A stretch of 64,000 bases of DNA from Gammaproteobacteria bacterium RIFCSPHIGHO2_12_FULL_36_30 (GCA_001801815.1 MGXU01000010.1:320332-384331); one strand, 5' to 3'. Counted from the first letter of the stretch, positions 1-9,794 are shown. Notes: generated by a model from the letters alone, not told the origin. A program made the numbers and translations.

Positions 1-549
1 GTGCATATGGTGCATTTAACAGATGAAGAAATTGCATTATGCGCAGAAAAAAAAGTGCATATCTCACATAATCCAGAATCCAATTTAAAATTAGCGAGTG
101 GTTTTGCGCCCGTTGTAAAATTAATGAAAGCAGGTGTGAATGTTTGTTTAGGAACAGATGGCGCGGCAAGCAATAATGATTTAGATATGTTTGGCGAATT
201 ACGCACTGCTGCTTTTATTGCAAAAGCCGTGAATCAAGATCCTACTGTTTTAGATGCCATGACAACATTAGAAATGGCAACCATTAATGGTGCGAAAGCA
301 TTGGGATTAGAAAAAGAAATTGGCTCGCTTGAAGTTGGAAAACAAGCTGATTTAATTACGATTAATTTAGGACATTATTTTACGCAGCCGGTTTTTAATC
401 CGATTTCACATTTAGTGTATGCTGTTAATCGTATGCAAGTTGATGATGTTTTTGTTGCAGGAAAACAAATATTAAATCAGGGTGAGTTCACAAAGTTAGA
501 TGTAAAAGAAATTGTGGCAAATGCAAATAAATGGGCTGCTAAAATTTAA
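1..549 (+). CDS. mtaD: 5'-methylthioadenosine/S-adenosylhomocysteine deaminase, 3' part only
   Basis: The last 182 residues of an amidohydrolase of the MtaD/TRZ-ATZ group; the gene begins before the window, so the GTG at position 1 is not a real start (the family is about 430-440 residues long). The metal-site segment HNPESNLKLASG and the segment LGTDGAASNNDLDMFGE are characteristic of MtaD, a cytosolic zinc enzyme that deaminates methylthioadenosine or S-adenosylhomocysteine to the inosine analogue in purine and methionine salvage. The C-terminal part rebuilds the composite beta-domain (GSLEVGKQADLITI). It is followed 11 bases later by an HMG-CoA lyase on the same strand, probably co-transcribed. 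The substrate among the related deaminases cannot be decided from this half. Confidence 0.88.
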   Translation: MHMVHLTDEEIALCAEKKVHISHNPESNLKLASGFAPVVKLMKAGVNVCLGTDGAASNNDLDMFGELRTAAFIAKAVNQDPTVLDAMTTLEMATINGAKALGLEKEIGSLEVGKQADLITINLGHYFTQPVFNPISHLVYAVNRMQVDDVFVAGKQILNQGEFTKLDVKEIVANANKWAAKI

Positions 550-560
550 AAGGATTTATT

Positions 561-1418
561 ATGAATCTTCCAAAAAAAGTCATCATCACCGAAGTCAGTC
601 CTCGCGACGGTTTACAAAATGAAAAAGTTTTTATACCAACAAAAATTAAAATAAAATTTATTGAATTATTAACACAAGCCGGTTTTCCAATCATCGAAGC
701 AACTGCTTTTGTAAATCCAAAAAAAATTCCCGCACTTTCTGATCATGAAATTATAATGAAACATTTTCGCTCCAATAATAAAACAAAATATGCAGCGTTA
801 ATTCCAAACGTACAAGGTTTGGAAAATGCTTTGTTATGCGGCTGCAAATATATTTCTGTTTTCACCACTGTCTCAGAAACTTTTTCACAAAAAAATACAA
901 ATTGCTCAATTGAAGAAAGTTTGCAACGCATTTCAGAAATAATAAAAATCGCAAAACAAAAAAATATTTTTATACGTGGATATATTTCGTGCGTAATGGG
1001 TTGTCCTTACGAAAAATTTATTGCAATTGAAAAAACTGTAACACTTGCAAAAAAATTATTTGACATGGGCTGCGATGAAATTGCATTGGGCGATACAATT
1101 GGAACTGGCACACCACCGCTCGCACAAGAATTAATTCACGCGGTCAATAAATTTATTCCAATTGAAAAAGTTGCGATTCATTTTCACGATACATATGGGC
1201 GAGCAATTGAAAATATTTCTGCGTGTTTGCAATTAGGTATTTCAAAAATAGATTCTTCGGTCGGCAGTTTAGGTGGTTGTCCTTATGCAAAAGGCGCGAC
1301 AGGAAATGTCGCAACAGAATCCGTTTTAGATTTATTAAAAGAATTAAAAATTGAAACTGGCGTTGATTTAACTGCTGCAAAAAAGGCACGTGATTTTATT
1401 CGTTCACATTTAGGTTAA
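561..1418 (+). CDS. mvaB: hydroxymethylglutaryl-CoA lyase
   Basis: 285 residues, full length for bacterial HMG-CoA lyase, which splits HMG-CoA into acetoacetate and acetyl-CoA at the end of leucine degradation. A DRE-TIM-type barrel: the start of the barrel carries SPRDGLQNE (catalytic Arg-Asp), the metal ligands sit in HFHDTYG, and the C-terminal catalytic-cysteine loop reads GGCPYAKGATGNVATE. Start chosen from an AGGA box eight bases before ATG. The gene converges on the diguanylate cyclase with a 4-base overlap. It fits functionally with the leucine dehydrogenase/BCKDH operon near 30 kb, although isovaleryl-CoA dehydrogenase and methylcrotonyl-CoA carboxylase are not in the window. Confidence 0.93.
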   Translation: MNLPKKVIITEVSPRDGLQNEKVFIPTKIKIKFIELLTQAGFPIIEATAFVNPKKIPALSDHEIIMKHFRSNNKTKYAALIPNVQGLENALLCGCKYISVFTTVSETFSQKNTNCSIEESLQRISEIIKIAKQKNIFIRGYISCVMGCPYEKFIAIEKTVTLAKKLFDMGCDEIALGDTIGTGTPPLAQELIHAVNKFIPIEKVAIHFHDTYGRAIENISACLQLGISKIDSSVGSLGGCPYAKGATGNVATESVLDLLKELKIETGVDLTAAKKARDFIRSHLG

Positions 1419-2617
1419 AGATTTTTTTCCTCATACATTCTATCATCCGCAATTTTAAGTAGCTCATCAATATCTTCACCATCCACTGGATAAATAGCTG
1501 CACCAATACTCACCGCACATGAAAATATATGATTTTTAAATTTCATGGGTGGTGCGATACACTGCTTAATTCGATCCATAACAATTGCGAGCGATGCAAA
1601 ATCATTTTTTTCCGGTAATAATAATGCAAACTCATCACCACCCAGACGCGCTAACACATCTTCTTCGCGAATCATTTGTGTGATGCGATGCGCTAATTCT
1701 TTTAATAAAAAATCACCTGCATCATGTCCAAGCGTATCATTCACCGCTTTAAATTTATCAATATCTAAAAATAATAAACCAAATGAGCGATTGTACCGTT
1801 TGCATCGTGATAATTCTTCTTTACATCTCACATAAAATGCGCGACGTGTTAACGCATTCGTTAAAGAATCAATCATGGCGAGGCGATACAATCTTTTATT
1901 CAATTCATTTAATTTTTCTCGACCTTGCTCAACCAACAGTTCTAATTCATGCGTTTCTAATAATGTTCGATTGGATAATGGTCGCAATACCGCTGCTAAG
2001 CCCAACGCAAAGAAAAATAAAATCAACATCACGATCAGCAACAACATAAATGCGGCATGTTGCATTGCATGATATAAATCCATTTTGTTAGCAACCACAA
2101 CCAAACCCAATGGCGCATCAGGTATTGCGGTATACGATATAATAAAATTTTCATGATCGATTGTTTTAAATAAGGTGCCTGATTTATTTTGTTCGACACT
2201 ATTCACAAGCATCGAATTCACATCTGCATTATTCCACGACCCAATAAGATTCTGTTGAGAATTTTTTTTGTTGCTAAAAATCCACGATAACTGATGATTT
2301 TGCACGCGATAAATAAACACATTTCCTAAATATCCATGCACTTTTTCATTCATTAATTGTTGAATTTTTCGTATTGTAATGGCGGCATTCTTGCGATCAA
2401 ATGCAGTGAGCGGATTTTTAGATTCTCGTTGAAAATAAGAATGAATCACAAGCACGCTCGCATCACGCGAAAACTGCACGTGTTGTTTTTGCATATCAAA
2501 TAATCGTGCTTGCAATGGCAACATTACAACCAACGCAATTACGAAACCCGTTAAAAGCACGGCAGAAATTGCATACCAACGAATTGTGCGTTGAACACTT
2601 TTCGCGTTTTCGGTCAT
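1415..2617 (-). CDS. membrane-anchored diguanylate cyclase (GGDEF)
   Basis: 400 residues. One membrane helix near residues 15-35, a roughly 150-residue periplasmic sensor region without a motif I recognise, a second helix near 190-212, a short coiled linker, then a GGDEF domain from about residue 245 to the end. The active site is intact (RLGGDEF) and an RxxD product-inhibition site (REED) lies exactly five residues before GGDEF, so an active, feedback-inhibited c-di-GMP synthase is expected. No EAL domain. The ATG overlaps the uvrB stop (ATGA), with GGAG just upstream, so it is probably translationally coupled to uvrB; I see no functional reason for that pairing. Confidence 0.9.
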   Translation of the reverse strand: MTENAKSVQRTIRWYAISAVLLTGFVIALVVMLPLQARLFDMQKQHVQFSRDASVLVIHSYFQRESKNPLTAFDRKNAAITIRKIQQLMNEKVHGYLGNVFIYRVQNHQLSWIFSNKKNSQQNLIGSWNNADVNSMLVNSVEQNKSGTLFKTIDHENFIISYTAIPDAPLGLVVVANKMDLYHAMQHAAFMLLLIVMLILFFFALGLAAVLRPLSNRTLLETHELELLVEQGREKLNELNKRLYRLAMIDSLTNALTRRAFYVRCKEELSRCKRYNRSFGLLFLDIDKFKAVNDTLGHDAGDFLLKELAHRITQMIREEDVLARLGGDEFALLLPEKNDFASLAIVMDRIKQCIAPPMKFKNHIFSCAVSIGAAIYPVDGEDIDELLKIADDRMYEEKNL

Positions 2618-4596
2618 AAAACTCCGTAATATTTTTTCTTTGTATTCGCAATTTGATCTCTTATCATCGCTGCTTTTTCAAAATCTAAATTTTTCGCAGC
2701 AAGAAACATAGTTTTTTCTAATTCATTTAATTTTTTTTCTAACGCTTTTGGTGTCATCGATAAAATATCAAGCGCTGCAACTTCCGCCTCATGCACTTTA
2801 ACGCTATTTTCTATCATACCATGAACTGCTTTCTGTATCCCGGTCGGCGTGATGTGATGTTTTTCATTATATTCTTGCTGTTTTGCTCGTCTGCGATCTG
2901 TTTCTTGAATAGCGCGATGCATTGATTTTGTAACAACATCCGCATATAAAATCGCCCTGCCATGCAAATTACGCGCTGCGCGTCCAATCGTTTGCACCAA
3001 TGATCTTTCTGATCGTAAAAAACCTTCTTTATCCGCATCTAAAATTGCAACTAAAGATACTTCCGGTAAATCTAAACCTTCGCGCAATAAATTAATCCCG
3101 ATTAATACATCAAAAACACCGAGTCGCAAATCACGTAAAATTTCTACGCGTTCAACGGTTTCAATATCAGAATGTAAATAACGCACTTTCACACCCGCTT
3201 CCGCAAAATATTCACTTAAATCTTCCGACATTCTTTTTGTTAATGTTGTGACTAACACGCGTTCATTTTTTGCAGCGCGAATTTTTACTTCTGATAATAA
3301 ATTTTCGATTTGTGTTTTGACAGGACGAATTTCAACAATAGGATCTAATAATCCTGTTGGACGCACAACCAATTCAACAATATCAGTGCTGTGTGTCGCT
3401 TCATATTCACTCGGCGTTGCAGAAACAAAAATCATTTGTGGCGCAGCTTTTTCAAATTCGTCAAAACGCAGTGGACGATTATCTAATGCGGATGGCAAAC
3501 GAAATCCAAAATTCACTAAATTTTCTTTGCGCGCGCGATCACCTTTATACATTGCGCCTAATTGTGGAATCGTCACATGCGATTCATCAATTACTAACAA
3601 CGCATTTTTCGGTAAATAATCCATTAATGTTGGTGGTGGCTCACCCGGTTTTTTTCCAGATAAATAACGCGAATAATTTTCAATGCCAGAGCAATAACCT
3701 AATTCAATCATCATTTCAATATCAAATAATGTGCGTTGTTCTAAACGTTGTTTTTCAACTAGTTTATTTTCCGCTTGAAAATAGGCTAATTGTGATTTTA
3801 AATCAATTTTCACTTCGTCAATCATTTTCAAAATGCGAGAACGCGGCGTGACGTAATGTGATTTTGGAAAAATAGTAATGCGTTGTAATTTTTGTGTCAC
3901 TTTATTTAATAGCGGATCAAAACTTTGTATCGCTTCAATTTCATCATCAAATAATTTTATACGTATTGCTTCTTTTTCAGAATCCGCAGGAAAAATATCA
4001 ATGACATCGCCTGAAACACGATAATTTGCGCGATTTAATTCTAATTCATTTCGCGAATATTGCATTTCTGCTAATCGTCGCAATAATTCGCGCTGATCAA
4101 TTCGCTCACCAACGCTCACGTGCAATACCATGCTTAAATATAATTTTGGATCGCCCAAACCATAAATCGCAGAAACCGTTGCAACAACAATTGTATCATC
4201 GCGTTCTAACATTGCTTTTGTTGCAGATAATCTCATTTGTTCTATTTGCGCATTAATCGATGCATCTTTTTCAATAAAAGTATCGGTCGATGGAACATAT
4301 GCTTCAGGTTGATAATAATCATAATAAGAAACAAAATATTCCACTGCATTTTTTGGAAAAAATTCTCGCAGCTCAGCATATAATTGCGCCGCTAATGTTT
4401 TATTCGGCGCTAAAACTAATGTCGGTCTTTGCACGCGATTAATGACATTGGCAATTGTAAATGTTTTTCCAGAACCGGTTACGCCCAATAAAGTTTGATA
4501 CATTAATCCCGAATTTAACCCATCGACTAGTTTTTCGATTGCTTGCGGTTGATCGCCAGTTGGCTGAAATGGTGATTTTAATTCAAATTGGGACAT
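2614..4596 (-). CDS. uvrB: excinuclease ABC subunit B
   Basis: 660 residues from the chosen ATG. UvrB is the helicase-like damage verifier of nucleotide excision repair, working with UvrA and UvrC. Walker A is [10 protein letters not shown]; the beta-hairpin that clamps DNA is in [16 protein letters not shown]; Walker B/DEAD-like VIDESH; helicase motif with QTIGRAARN; and a C-terminal UVR domain (residues about 620-655, [14 protein letters not shown]) that contacts UvrC. An in-frame GTG at 4614 would add six residues, but the alignment-typical N-terminus [20 protein letters not shown] begins at 4596. Divergent from aspC across about 90 bases; the downstream diguanylate cyclase overlaps its stop. 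Confidence 0.97.
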   Translation of the reverse strand: MSQFELKSPFQPTGDQPQAIEKLVDGLNSGLMYQTLLGVTGSGKTFTIANVINRVQRPTLVLAPNKTLAAQLYAELREFFPKNAVEYFVSYYDYYQPEAYVPSTDTFIEKDASINAQIEQMRLSATKAMLERDDTIVVATVSAIYGLGDPKLYLSMVLHVSVGERIDQRELLRRLAEMQYSRNELELNRANYRVSGDVIDIFPADSEKEAIRIKLFDDEIEAIQSFDPLLNKVTQKLQRITIFPKSHYVTPRSRILKMIDEVKIDLKSQLAYFQAENKLVEKQRLEQRTLFDIEMMIELGYCSGIENYSRYLSGKKPGEPPPTLMDYLPKNALLVIDESHVTIPQLGAMYKGDRARKENLVNFGFRLPSALDNRPLRFDEFEKAAPQMIFVSATPSEYEATHSTDIVELVVRPTGLLDPIVEIRPVKTQIENLLSEVKIRAAKNERVLVTTLTKRMSEDLSEYFAEAGVKVRYLHSDIETVERVEILRDLRLGVFDVLIGINLLREGLDLPEVSLVAILDADKEGFLRSERSLVQTIGRAARNLHGRAILYADVVTKSMHRAIQETDRRRAKQQEYNEKHHITPTGIQKAVHGMIENSVKVHEAEVAALDILSMTPKALEKKLNELEKTMFLAAKNLDFEKAAMIRDQIANTKKKYYGVL

Positions 4597-4685
4597 ATCT
4601 GCTCGCATTGACACTTTTATTCACACGACATTGTAAAGCAAACCCAATTTCTTTACAGTATTGTAGACAATAAAAGGATCGTCTT

Positions 4686-5864
4686 ATGCAAATTTCAAAT
4701 CGCGCCAATGCCGTCAAACCCTCCGCAACAATAGTAATCAATGGCAAAACAAAACAACTCAAAGCACAAGGTATTGATGTCATTAATTTGAGCGTGGGTG
4801 AGCCTGATTTTGATACGCCAGAATTTATTAAAAAAGCAGCAATAAAAGCAATTGAGCTGGGATATACGAAATATACAGCAGTGGATGGTATTCCAGAATT
4901 AAAAGATGCGATCATTAAAAAATTTAAAAATGAAAATCATTTAGATTATACGTCCGAACAAATTCTTGTTTCTTGCGGCGCAAAACAAAGTTTTTATAAT
5001 TTAATGCAAGCGGTTTTAAATGATGGTGATGAAGTGATTACGCCTGCACCTTATTGGGTGTCCTATCCTGCGATGGTGAGTTTAGCGGGCGGTGTAAATG
5101 TTATTGTAAAAACGAGCGTAGAAAATAGATTTAAAATTACTGCAACGCAATTAGAAAAAGCCATTACACCAAAAACAAAAATATTAATTATCAATAGTCC
5201 AAATAATCCAACCGGAATGGCATATACAAAAGAAGATTTATTTTCTTTGGCGCAAGTATTATTAAAACATCCGCAAGTATTAATTGCATCAGATGATATG
5301 TATGAGCATATTTTGTGGGGAATAAATCCATTTGTGAATATTGTGAATGTCTGTCCTGAATTAAAAGAACGTACGATTGTTTGCAACGGTGTTTCAAAAT
5401 CTTTTGCGATGACGGGTTGGCGAATTGGATATGCTGCGGGCGCTGTTGCAATTATTAAAGCGATGACAAAAATTCAATCGCACAGCACATCGAATCCAAC
5501 ATCTATTTCACAATATGCTGCAGCAGCTGCATTAACAGGCGAAAAAGAATTTTTACATAATTTAAAAAAAGTTTTTAAAGAACGTCATGATTTTATTCAT
5601 CAAAAATTAAATGCAATTTCTGGCGTAATTTGTCCGCCTGCTGATGGCGCATTTTATTTATTTCCAAATGTTGAAAAAGCGATCGCGAGACAAGGATTGA
5701 AAGATGATATTGCTTTATGCGAATTGATTTTAGAAAAAGCGCATGTCGCAGTTGTGCCCGGCACTGAATTTGGCGCGCCTGGTTTTATTCGTTTATCATA
5801 TGCAACTAATATTGAAACGCTGAAATTGGCAGTTGAGCGGATGGAACAGTTTATCAAGGGATAA
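4686..5864 (+). CDS. aspC: aspartate aminotransferase (class I, subgroup Ib type)
   Basis: 392 residues, PLP-dependent fold type I. The PLP lysine lies in SKSFAMTGWRIGY, the substrate-binding SPNNPTGMAYT is present, and the N-terminus (ANAVKPSAT...GEPDFDTPEFI) is that of the Ib subgroup found in many bacteria rather than the E. coli Ia type. It interconverts aspartate and 2-oxoglutarate with oxaloacetate and glutamate, linking PutA-derived glutamate and malate dehydrogenase. AGGA precedes the ATG by nine bases. Some Ib enzymes also accept prephenate or aromatic keto acids; this cannot be told from the sequence. Confidence 0.92.
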   Translation: MQISNRANAVKPSATIVINGKTKQLKAQGIDVINLSVGEPDFDTPEFIKKAAIKAIELGYTKYTAVDGIPELKDAIIKKFKNENHLDYTSEQILVSCGAKQSFYNLMQAVLNDGDEVITPAPYWVSYPAMVSLAGGVNVIVKTSVENRFKITATQLEKAITPKTKILIINSPNNPTGMAYTKEDLFSLAQVLLKHPQVLIASDDMYEHILWGINPFVNIVNVCPELKERTIVCNGVSKSFAMTGWRIGYAAGAVAIIKAMTKIQSHSTSNPTSISQYAAAAALTGEKEFLHNLKKVFKERHDFIHQKLNAISGVICPPADGAFYLFPNVEKAIARQGLKDDIALCELILEKAHVAVVPGTEFGAPGFIRLSYATNIETLKLAVERMEQFIKG

Positions 5865-5878
5865 TTGTTTGAAATTTG

Positions 5879-5950
<72 letters not shown>

Positions 5951-5952
5951 AT

Positions 5953-6048
5953 TCTACTGGCAAACTCAAGAAACCGTATGTTACTGATGCCAGTCTGTTA
6001 GGTCAATACTTCCGTGGTATTTTTGAGCGCCTGAAATGTTCGCTTTAA
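5953..6048 (+). pseudogene. possible short coding remnant next to tRNA-Asn
   Basis: A 31-codon open stretch ending in TAA directly abuts the 5' end of the tRNA. It has no start codon or ribosome binding site, but its codons (CTG, CTC, AAG, CGT, CGC, GGT, GAG) are markedly less AT-rich than those of the neighbours and the peptide (TGKLKKPYVTDASLLGQYF and on) looks protein-like. It may be the tail of a decayed mobile gene. I cannot name a family; a chance open frame is possible. Confidence 0.25.
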
Positions 6049-6061
6049 GTGGTATGCGCTA

Positions 6062-6430
6062 TTATGCCAAAAACGAACGGTAATCAAGATCAAATAATTT
6101 TTCAATTCTGCGTGCGATGATTCGACCAATGGGACGCACACCACTTTCCATTTGCGAAATGTCGGACTGCGTCACCTTTAATTTTTCAGCCAATTCAGTT
6201 TGTGTTAAATGCTCACGCATTCTTATTCCTCGAAGCAATGCCCCGGGTTTTGTATATTTTTTATTAATTTCTGAAAAAACATCATCAACTGAAACTAAAT
6301 CATCGTCGGTTGTAATATATTTTCGAGCAATTTTTTTGGGAATTTTATAAACAACGCCCGAATCGCGTAATATAATCATTTTATTTTTTTTACCAAAATT
6401 AATATGGTGCTTTTTCATGGGTACCGACAT
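6062..6430 (-). CDS. Xre-family antitoxin (HigA-like)
   Basis: 122 residues. A basic, lysine-rich N-terminal half with no clear fold is followed by a Cro/C1-type helix-turn-helix at about residues 65-118 (LRGIRMREHLTQTELAEKLKVTQSDISQMESG), which is the expected DNA-binding and autoregulatory module. The gene overlaps the upstream RelE-like toxin gene by 32 bases in another frame, so the two are an operon in toxin-first order as in higBA. AAAGG lies eight bases before the ATG at 6430. Role inferred: neutralises the toxin and represses the pair. Confidence 0.8.
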   Translation of the reverse strand: MSVPMKKHHINFGKKNKMIILRDSGVVYKIPKKIARKYITTDDDLVSVDDVFSEINKKYTKPGALLRGIRMREHLTQTELAEKLKVTQSDISQMESGVRPIGRIIARRIEKLFDLDYRSFLA

Positions 6431-6689
6431 AATATACCTTTATTAATCGTTCAAGCTTCAGCACTTCCCAACAACAAACGTAGATTGGCCTACCTGTTAA
6501 AATATGACAATGTCGCCTGTCTTCATTTTTCTTTCCGTGCAATTTTCCATAATTAGGCCAATTTTTTCCAGGCGCTGGACCTTTGTTTTTTAAATCTTCT
6601 AACAAAACCTGCAATACAAACATTGCATCTTCATTCAGTAAAATTGCTTGTTTACTCGATTTTCCGGTAAATTTAACATGCCATTTCAT
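6399..6689 (-). CDS. RelE/ParE-superfamily toxin
   Basis: 96 residues from the start MKWHVKF; an upstream in-frame ATG at 6704 would add five residues and neither has a strong ribosome binding site. The segment RRHCHILTGRPIYVCCWEV and the C-terminal VYYVGTHEKAPY are typical of the family annotated as cytotoxic translational repressors of toxin-antitoxin systems, small RelE-fold mRNA interferases. A cognate Xre antitoxin overlaps its 3' end. Toxicity and ribosome dependence are inferred from family only. Confidence 0.78.
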   Translation of the reverse strand: MKWHVKFTGKSSKQAILLNEDAMFVLQVLLEDLKNKGPAPGKNWPNYGKLHGKKNEDRRHCHILTGRPIYVCCWEVLKLERLIKVYYVGTHEKAPY

Positions 6690-6714
6690 AATAGTATATA
6701 CCATTTTATGAAAT
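6683..6714. promoter_or_regulatory. inverted repeat at the toxin-antitoxin promoter
   Basis: ATTTCATAA (6683-6691) and its exact complement TTATGAAAT (6706-6714) flank a 14-base AT-rich spacer at the start of the toxin gene. On the minus strand a TATAAT -10 box lies just upstream (6737-6732). The dyad sits between that promoter and the coding region, where Xre antitoxins usually bind for autorepression. Confidence 0.5.
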
Positions 6715-6744
6715 ATTGCAAAAAATCCAATATTATATTTTAAA

Positions 6745-7956
6745 CTATTTTTCTAAAATCAAGGTGGGCGGATAAAAAACCACAGCAATATATACAAAAA
6801 ATAAAAACAACGATAGAAAAAATAAAACATGCCACAACACCGCCCCACTCATCTCAAAATGCGATTTAAAAAATCCGCTTAACGCAGCAACGACAATCAT
6901 TTCGATAAAGTAAAATAAGCTTGTCATCGTTGCTGATCCTTTTTCTGCGGATGGAATTGCAGCAAACTGACTGTTCGGAACTTGAATACCTAAGCCGAGT
7001 AAATAAAAAAATCCAGCGATCGCTAGCAAAATTGATTGATGAAATTGAATTTCAGACAAAGTCACGGCACCAAAAAAAGTAGCGAGCAACATTATCATAA
7101 TTCCATACAATGCTGCACGCTCTGACATTATTCCTCGATGTGAAAAATATCGAGCAAGACGCGCACCTGCTAAATAAGCAAATAAAATCACAGAGAAAAT
7201 AAAACCAAACGCAACAACTGAAAATTTCAATTGCTTCATAATAAAAAATGGGTATTCCATCACAATTAAAAAAAAACCAGTCCATGTGATTGAAATTGCA
7301 AATGTGTGAATTAAAAATGATTTAGATTGTAAGGCGCGAGTATATTGCAATAGTACATGTGATAAGTCTATTTTTTTAATAATTGTGACGGGCTCTCTAA
7401 AAATAAATAAAACAAATGCAAATAAAGAGGCGCCAATTATTAACATCAAAGCAAAACACGCTTTCCAAGAAAAAAAATGCACCAGCATTGATCCTAATAA
7501 GGGCGCAGCAATAAAAGCAATTGCCATTCCGCTAGATAATAATGCTAAAATTCCAACCGCTGTTTTATCATCAAATTGATCTCGCACAATCACTCTTGCA
7601 ACGACAGTTCCAGCACATCCGCCTAATCCTTGCAAAAAACGCAGTAAAATTAATGAAAATAAATGCTGAGAAAATAAAATTAACAATGATGTAACGCAGT
7701 AAAGAAATAATCCAATTAATAATGTGTTTTTTCTACCAAGTGTGTCCGCTAAAATACCGCTTAATATCATGCAAATTGCAAAACCATATGTAAAGCTTAC
7801 CAGCGATTGCTGCAAGCTTGTAGAATTGCTGTGAAATAATAAAACCATAGATGGCAATGCAGGAATATAAAGATTAGTTGAAAATGTTGACAGCGAAACC
7901 AACATAATTAAAATAATCAAAAAAACCAATGATTGTTTTTTTGTATTAGTGTGCAT
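6745..7956 (-). CDS. MFS drug/metabolite exporter, Bcr/CflA type
   Basis: 403 residues with 12 predicted membrane helices. The N-terminal half shows the Bcr/CflA pattern (STFSTNLYIPALPSM in helix 1; GILADTLGRKNTL loop 2-3 motif; LRFLQGLGGCAGTVVARVIVRD in helix 4-5). Start set at 7956, which has AGGA ten bases upstream; a longer reading from 7986 would run 41 bases into the previous gene. It follows the flavoprotein gene with an 11-base overlap, so the pair is one operon and the exporter may carry a product or substrate of that enzyme. Substrate unknown. Confidence 0.85.
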   Translation of the reverse strand: MHTNTKKQSLVFLIILIMLVSLSTFSTNLYIPALPSMVLLFHSNSTSLQQSLVSFTYGFAICMILSGILADTLGRKNTLLIGLFLYCVTSLLILFSQHLFSLILLRFLQGLGGCAGTVVARVIVRDQFDDKTAVGILALLSSGMAIAFIAAPLLGSMLVHFFSWKACFALMLIIGASLFAFVLFIFREPVTIIKKIDLSHVLLQYTRALQSKSFLIHTFAISITWTGFFLIVMEYPFFIMKQLKFSVVAFGFIFSVILFAYLAGARLARYFSHRGIMSERAALYGIMIMLLATFFGAVTLSEIQFHQSILLAIAGFFYLLGLGIQVPNSQFAAIPSAEKGSATMTSLFYFIEMIVVAALSGFFKSHFEMSGAVLWHVLFFLSLFLFFVYIAVVFYPPTLILEK

Positions 7957-9550
7957 ACATCGATTGTCCTGCTGTTTTTTCAACATTAAATCGCGCCAAA
8001 TGCATAAAATTATTTTGCTCGCAATCTAATAAAATTGATTTTGCAACAGTGGCTGCTTGATCACTGCATACCAAATACGAGTTAGTAAAAAATTGTGTGC
8101 CTTTTGTTAAATCGCCAATCGCGTACAACGTTTGAAAATCTGAAACAGCAAAAGAATTAAAATTAACATTAATACCACCATACGGATTTGCTTTCGCAAT
8201 ACCGCGTTGCAAAATATTTTTTAATAAAGATGAACTAATGGAATTAACATCATAATTGATACCGGTTGCATTGATTAAAAAATCAGTTTCAATGGAAATA
8301 AATTTCTTTTTAAAGCTATCAAAGCCTTTTAATATTATTTTTTTATTATGTATTTCAGGGTGAGACACATCAGAAAATAAATTTAACTGCTCACTTTGAA
8401 TTAAATTAACAATTTCATTTGCTGTGCATAGCGGCATAGAAAAACGATACGTTTCCCAAATCTGCGCAAAATGTTTTGTAAAAAATAATTTTTCTTGTGG
8501 ATTTAAACAATGCCATGCAGAAATAAAAAAATCGCTTGCTGAAGCTAAAACAGATTGCCACAACACAGCGGGATTTTTTGCCATATTAATTTGCCAATAT
8601 AACCAGCTCATCGAAAATCGTTTTTTCATTTCAATTTTTTTCCATGCAATTTTTTTTCCACTTGCGTATTCAATTTCTGATTTCACTAAATTGATTACAT
8701 CATTTAGTTTAATATCGCCATGTCGATTTAAATGATGCAGTGTGTCGGTTGTTAATAAAATAGGATTATAAACATGATGAACATTTTTCACTGACGGCAA
8801 AAAACCAGAGCGTGACGCCATCACTATTTTTCCAGAATAATGATGTGATCTCAAAATTCCAGCTGTATCTAATGCACTTAATTTTGTTCCGATAATACCA
8901 ACAGTCTTACAAGATAATATTTTTTTCAAATTATTTTTATTTGGCCATGGATTATTAAAATAATTATCCGCATGGTGCAAATGTTGAAAATTATTTTTTA
9001 AAAAGCCACCGATTGCTAATATTACATGAGAAAAAGAAAGCGTTTTTTGATACGACAATACTATTTCCCAACCAAGCTCCACATCAAAATTTATATCTTG
9101 CACTTCGTCTAATAAAAAATGAATTGTAGTATTATATTTTCGAGCAATGTCAGTATAAAAATGCAAAATGTGACGTAAATAAATACCCACTAAACAACGC
9201 GGCAAATAAGAATTTTTAGTAATGTCGGACAACATGAGCGTCGGACAATGCGCAGCCCATGCATCTTGATTTTCACGCACCCATTTTAAAAATGATGGTT
9301 GATTTTTAAGATGAGGACGTTGATCATCATTCATTCCGCTAAATAATCCAGCGGCAGTATTTAACAAATTAGATTGATGATCAGAACGATATGCCATTCC
9401 TTCGCCCAATATTTCATTTTTTTCAATGAGTGTTATTTGTAATGGCAACAAATCATCTGCTTCAATTTTTAAATCAATTAAATAGCATAATGCAAATATA
9501 CCGCTTGCGCCGCCACCGATAATTCCAACATGCTTGTCACGGAATAACAT
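7946..9550 (-). CDS. YdhS-like FAD/NAD(P)-binding protein
   Basis: 534 residues, the same length class as E. coli YdhS (COG4529). The N-terminal dinucleotide-binding motif is VGIIGGGASGIFAL, followed by LIEKNEILGEGMAYRSDHQSNLLN, the pattern of the NAD_binding_9 family in which FAD is bound and NAD(P)H used. A second Rossmann-like site appears near residue 225 (KTVGIIGTKLSALDTAGIL) and a C-terminal FAD-closing segment near 505 (YAIGDLTKGTQFF). Soluble; no signal peptide. Biochemical role of this family is not established. First gene of an operon with an MFS exporter. Confidence 0.75.
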   Translation of the reverse strand: MLFRDKHVGIIGGGASGIFALCYLIDLKIEADDLLPLQITLIEKNEILGEGMAYRSDHQSNLLNTAAGLFSGMNDDQRPHLKNQPSFLKWVRENQDAWAAHCPTLMLSDITKNSYLPRCLVGIYLRHILHFYTDIARKYNTTIHFLLDEVQDINFDVELGWEIVLSYQKTLSFSHVILAIGGFLKNNFQHLHHADNYFNNPWPNKNNLKKILSCKTVGIIGTKLSALDTAGILRSHHYSGKIVMASRSGFLPSVKNVHHVYNPILLTTDTLHHLNRHGDIKLNDVINLVKSEIEYASGKKIAWKKIEMKKRFSMSWLYWQINMAKNPAVLWQSVLASASDFFISAWHCLNPQEKLFFTKHFAQIWETYRFSMPLCTANEIVNLIQSEQLNLFSDVSHPEIHNKKIILKGFDSFKKKFISIETDFLINATGINYDVNSISSSLLKNILQRGIAKANPYGGINVNFNSFAVSDFQTLYAIGDLTKGTQFFTNSYLVCSDQAATVAKSILLDCEQNNFMHLARFNVEKTAGQSMYAH

Positions 9551-9603
9551 AAATGCCTCGTTTTTAGGGGTTTCGCATATTCTAAAAAATTCGGATCTGT
9601 TTC

Positions 9604-9733
9604 CGCTCGCTTTTCTGTTGTGACGAGGTATTGTGTTCGCAGACGCCGTGAATACATCCCTGTAGGCTCGTCTTCGCCATCCATAGGCTTAGACGCTGCT
9701 CACCCAACACCTCATCACAACAGAACGCTCGCT
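9604..9733. mobile_element. MITE-like element of about 113 bp with terminal inverted repeats
   Basis: Seventeen-base terminal inverted repeats, TTCTGTTGTGACGAGGT (9613-9629) and its complement at 9709-9725 with one mismatch, enclose 79 bases; the perfect 8-base direct repeat CGCTCGCT flanks both ends (9604-9611 and 9726-9733) like a target-site duplication. It is the only notable content of the 244-base gap between the flavoprotein and permease genes. The interior is richer in G+C than its surroundings. It codes for no protein; an apparent 68-codon minus-strand frame across it is only a by-product. Confidence 0.55.
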
Positions 9734-9794
9734 ACTTCAGATGATTCTTTGAAGCATGTAAAACGCCTATTCAATTTTGAATCTTCGTTTTCAC

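Noticed and set aside
9478-9684. 68-codon minus-strand frame over the MITE-like element
   Set aside because: It crosses the repeat and the start of the flavoprotein gene and has no ribosome binding site; the coding look comes from the GC-rich repeat.
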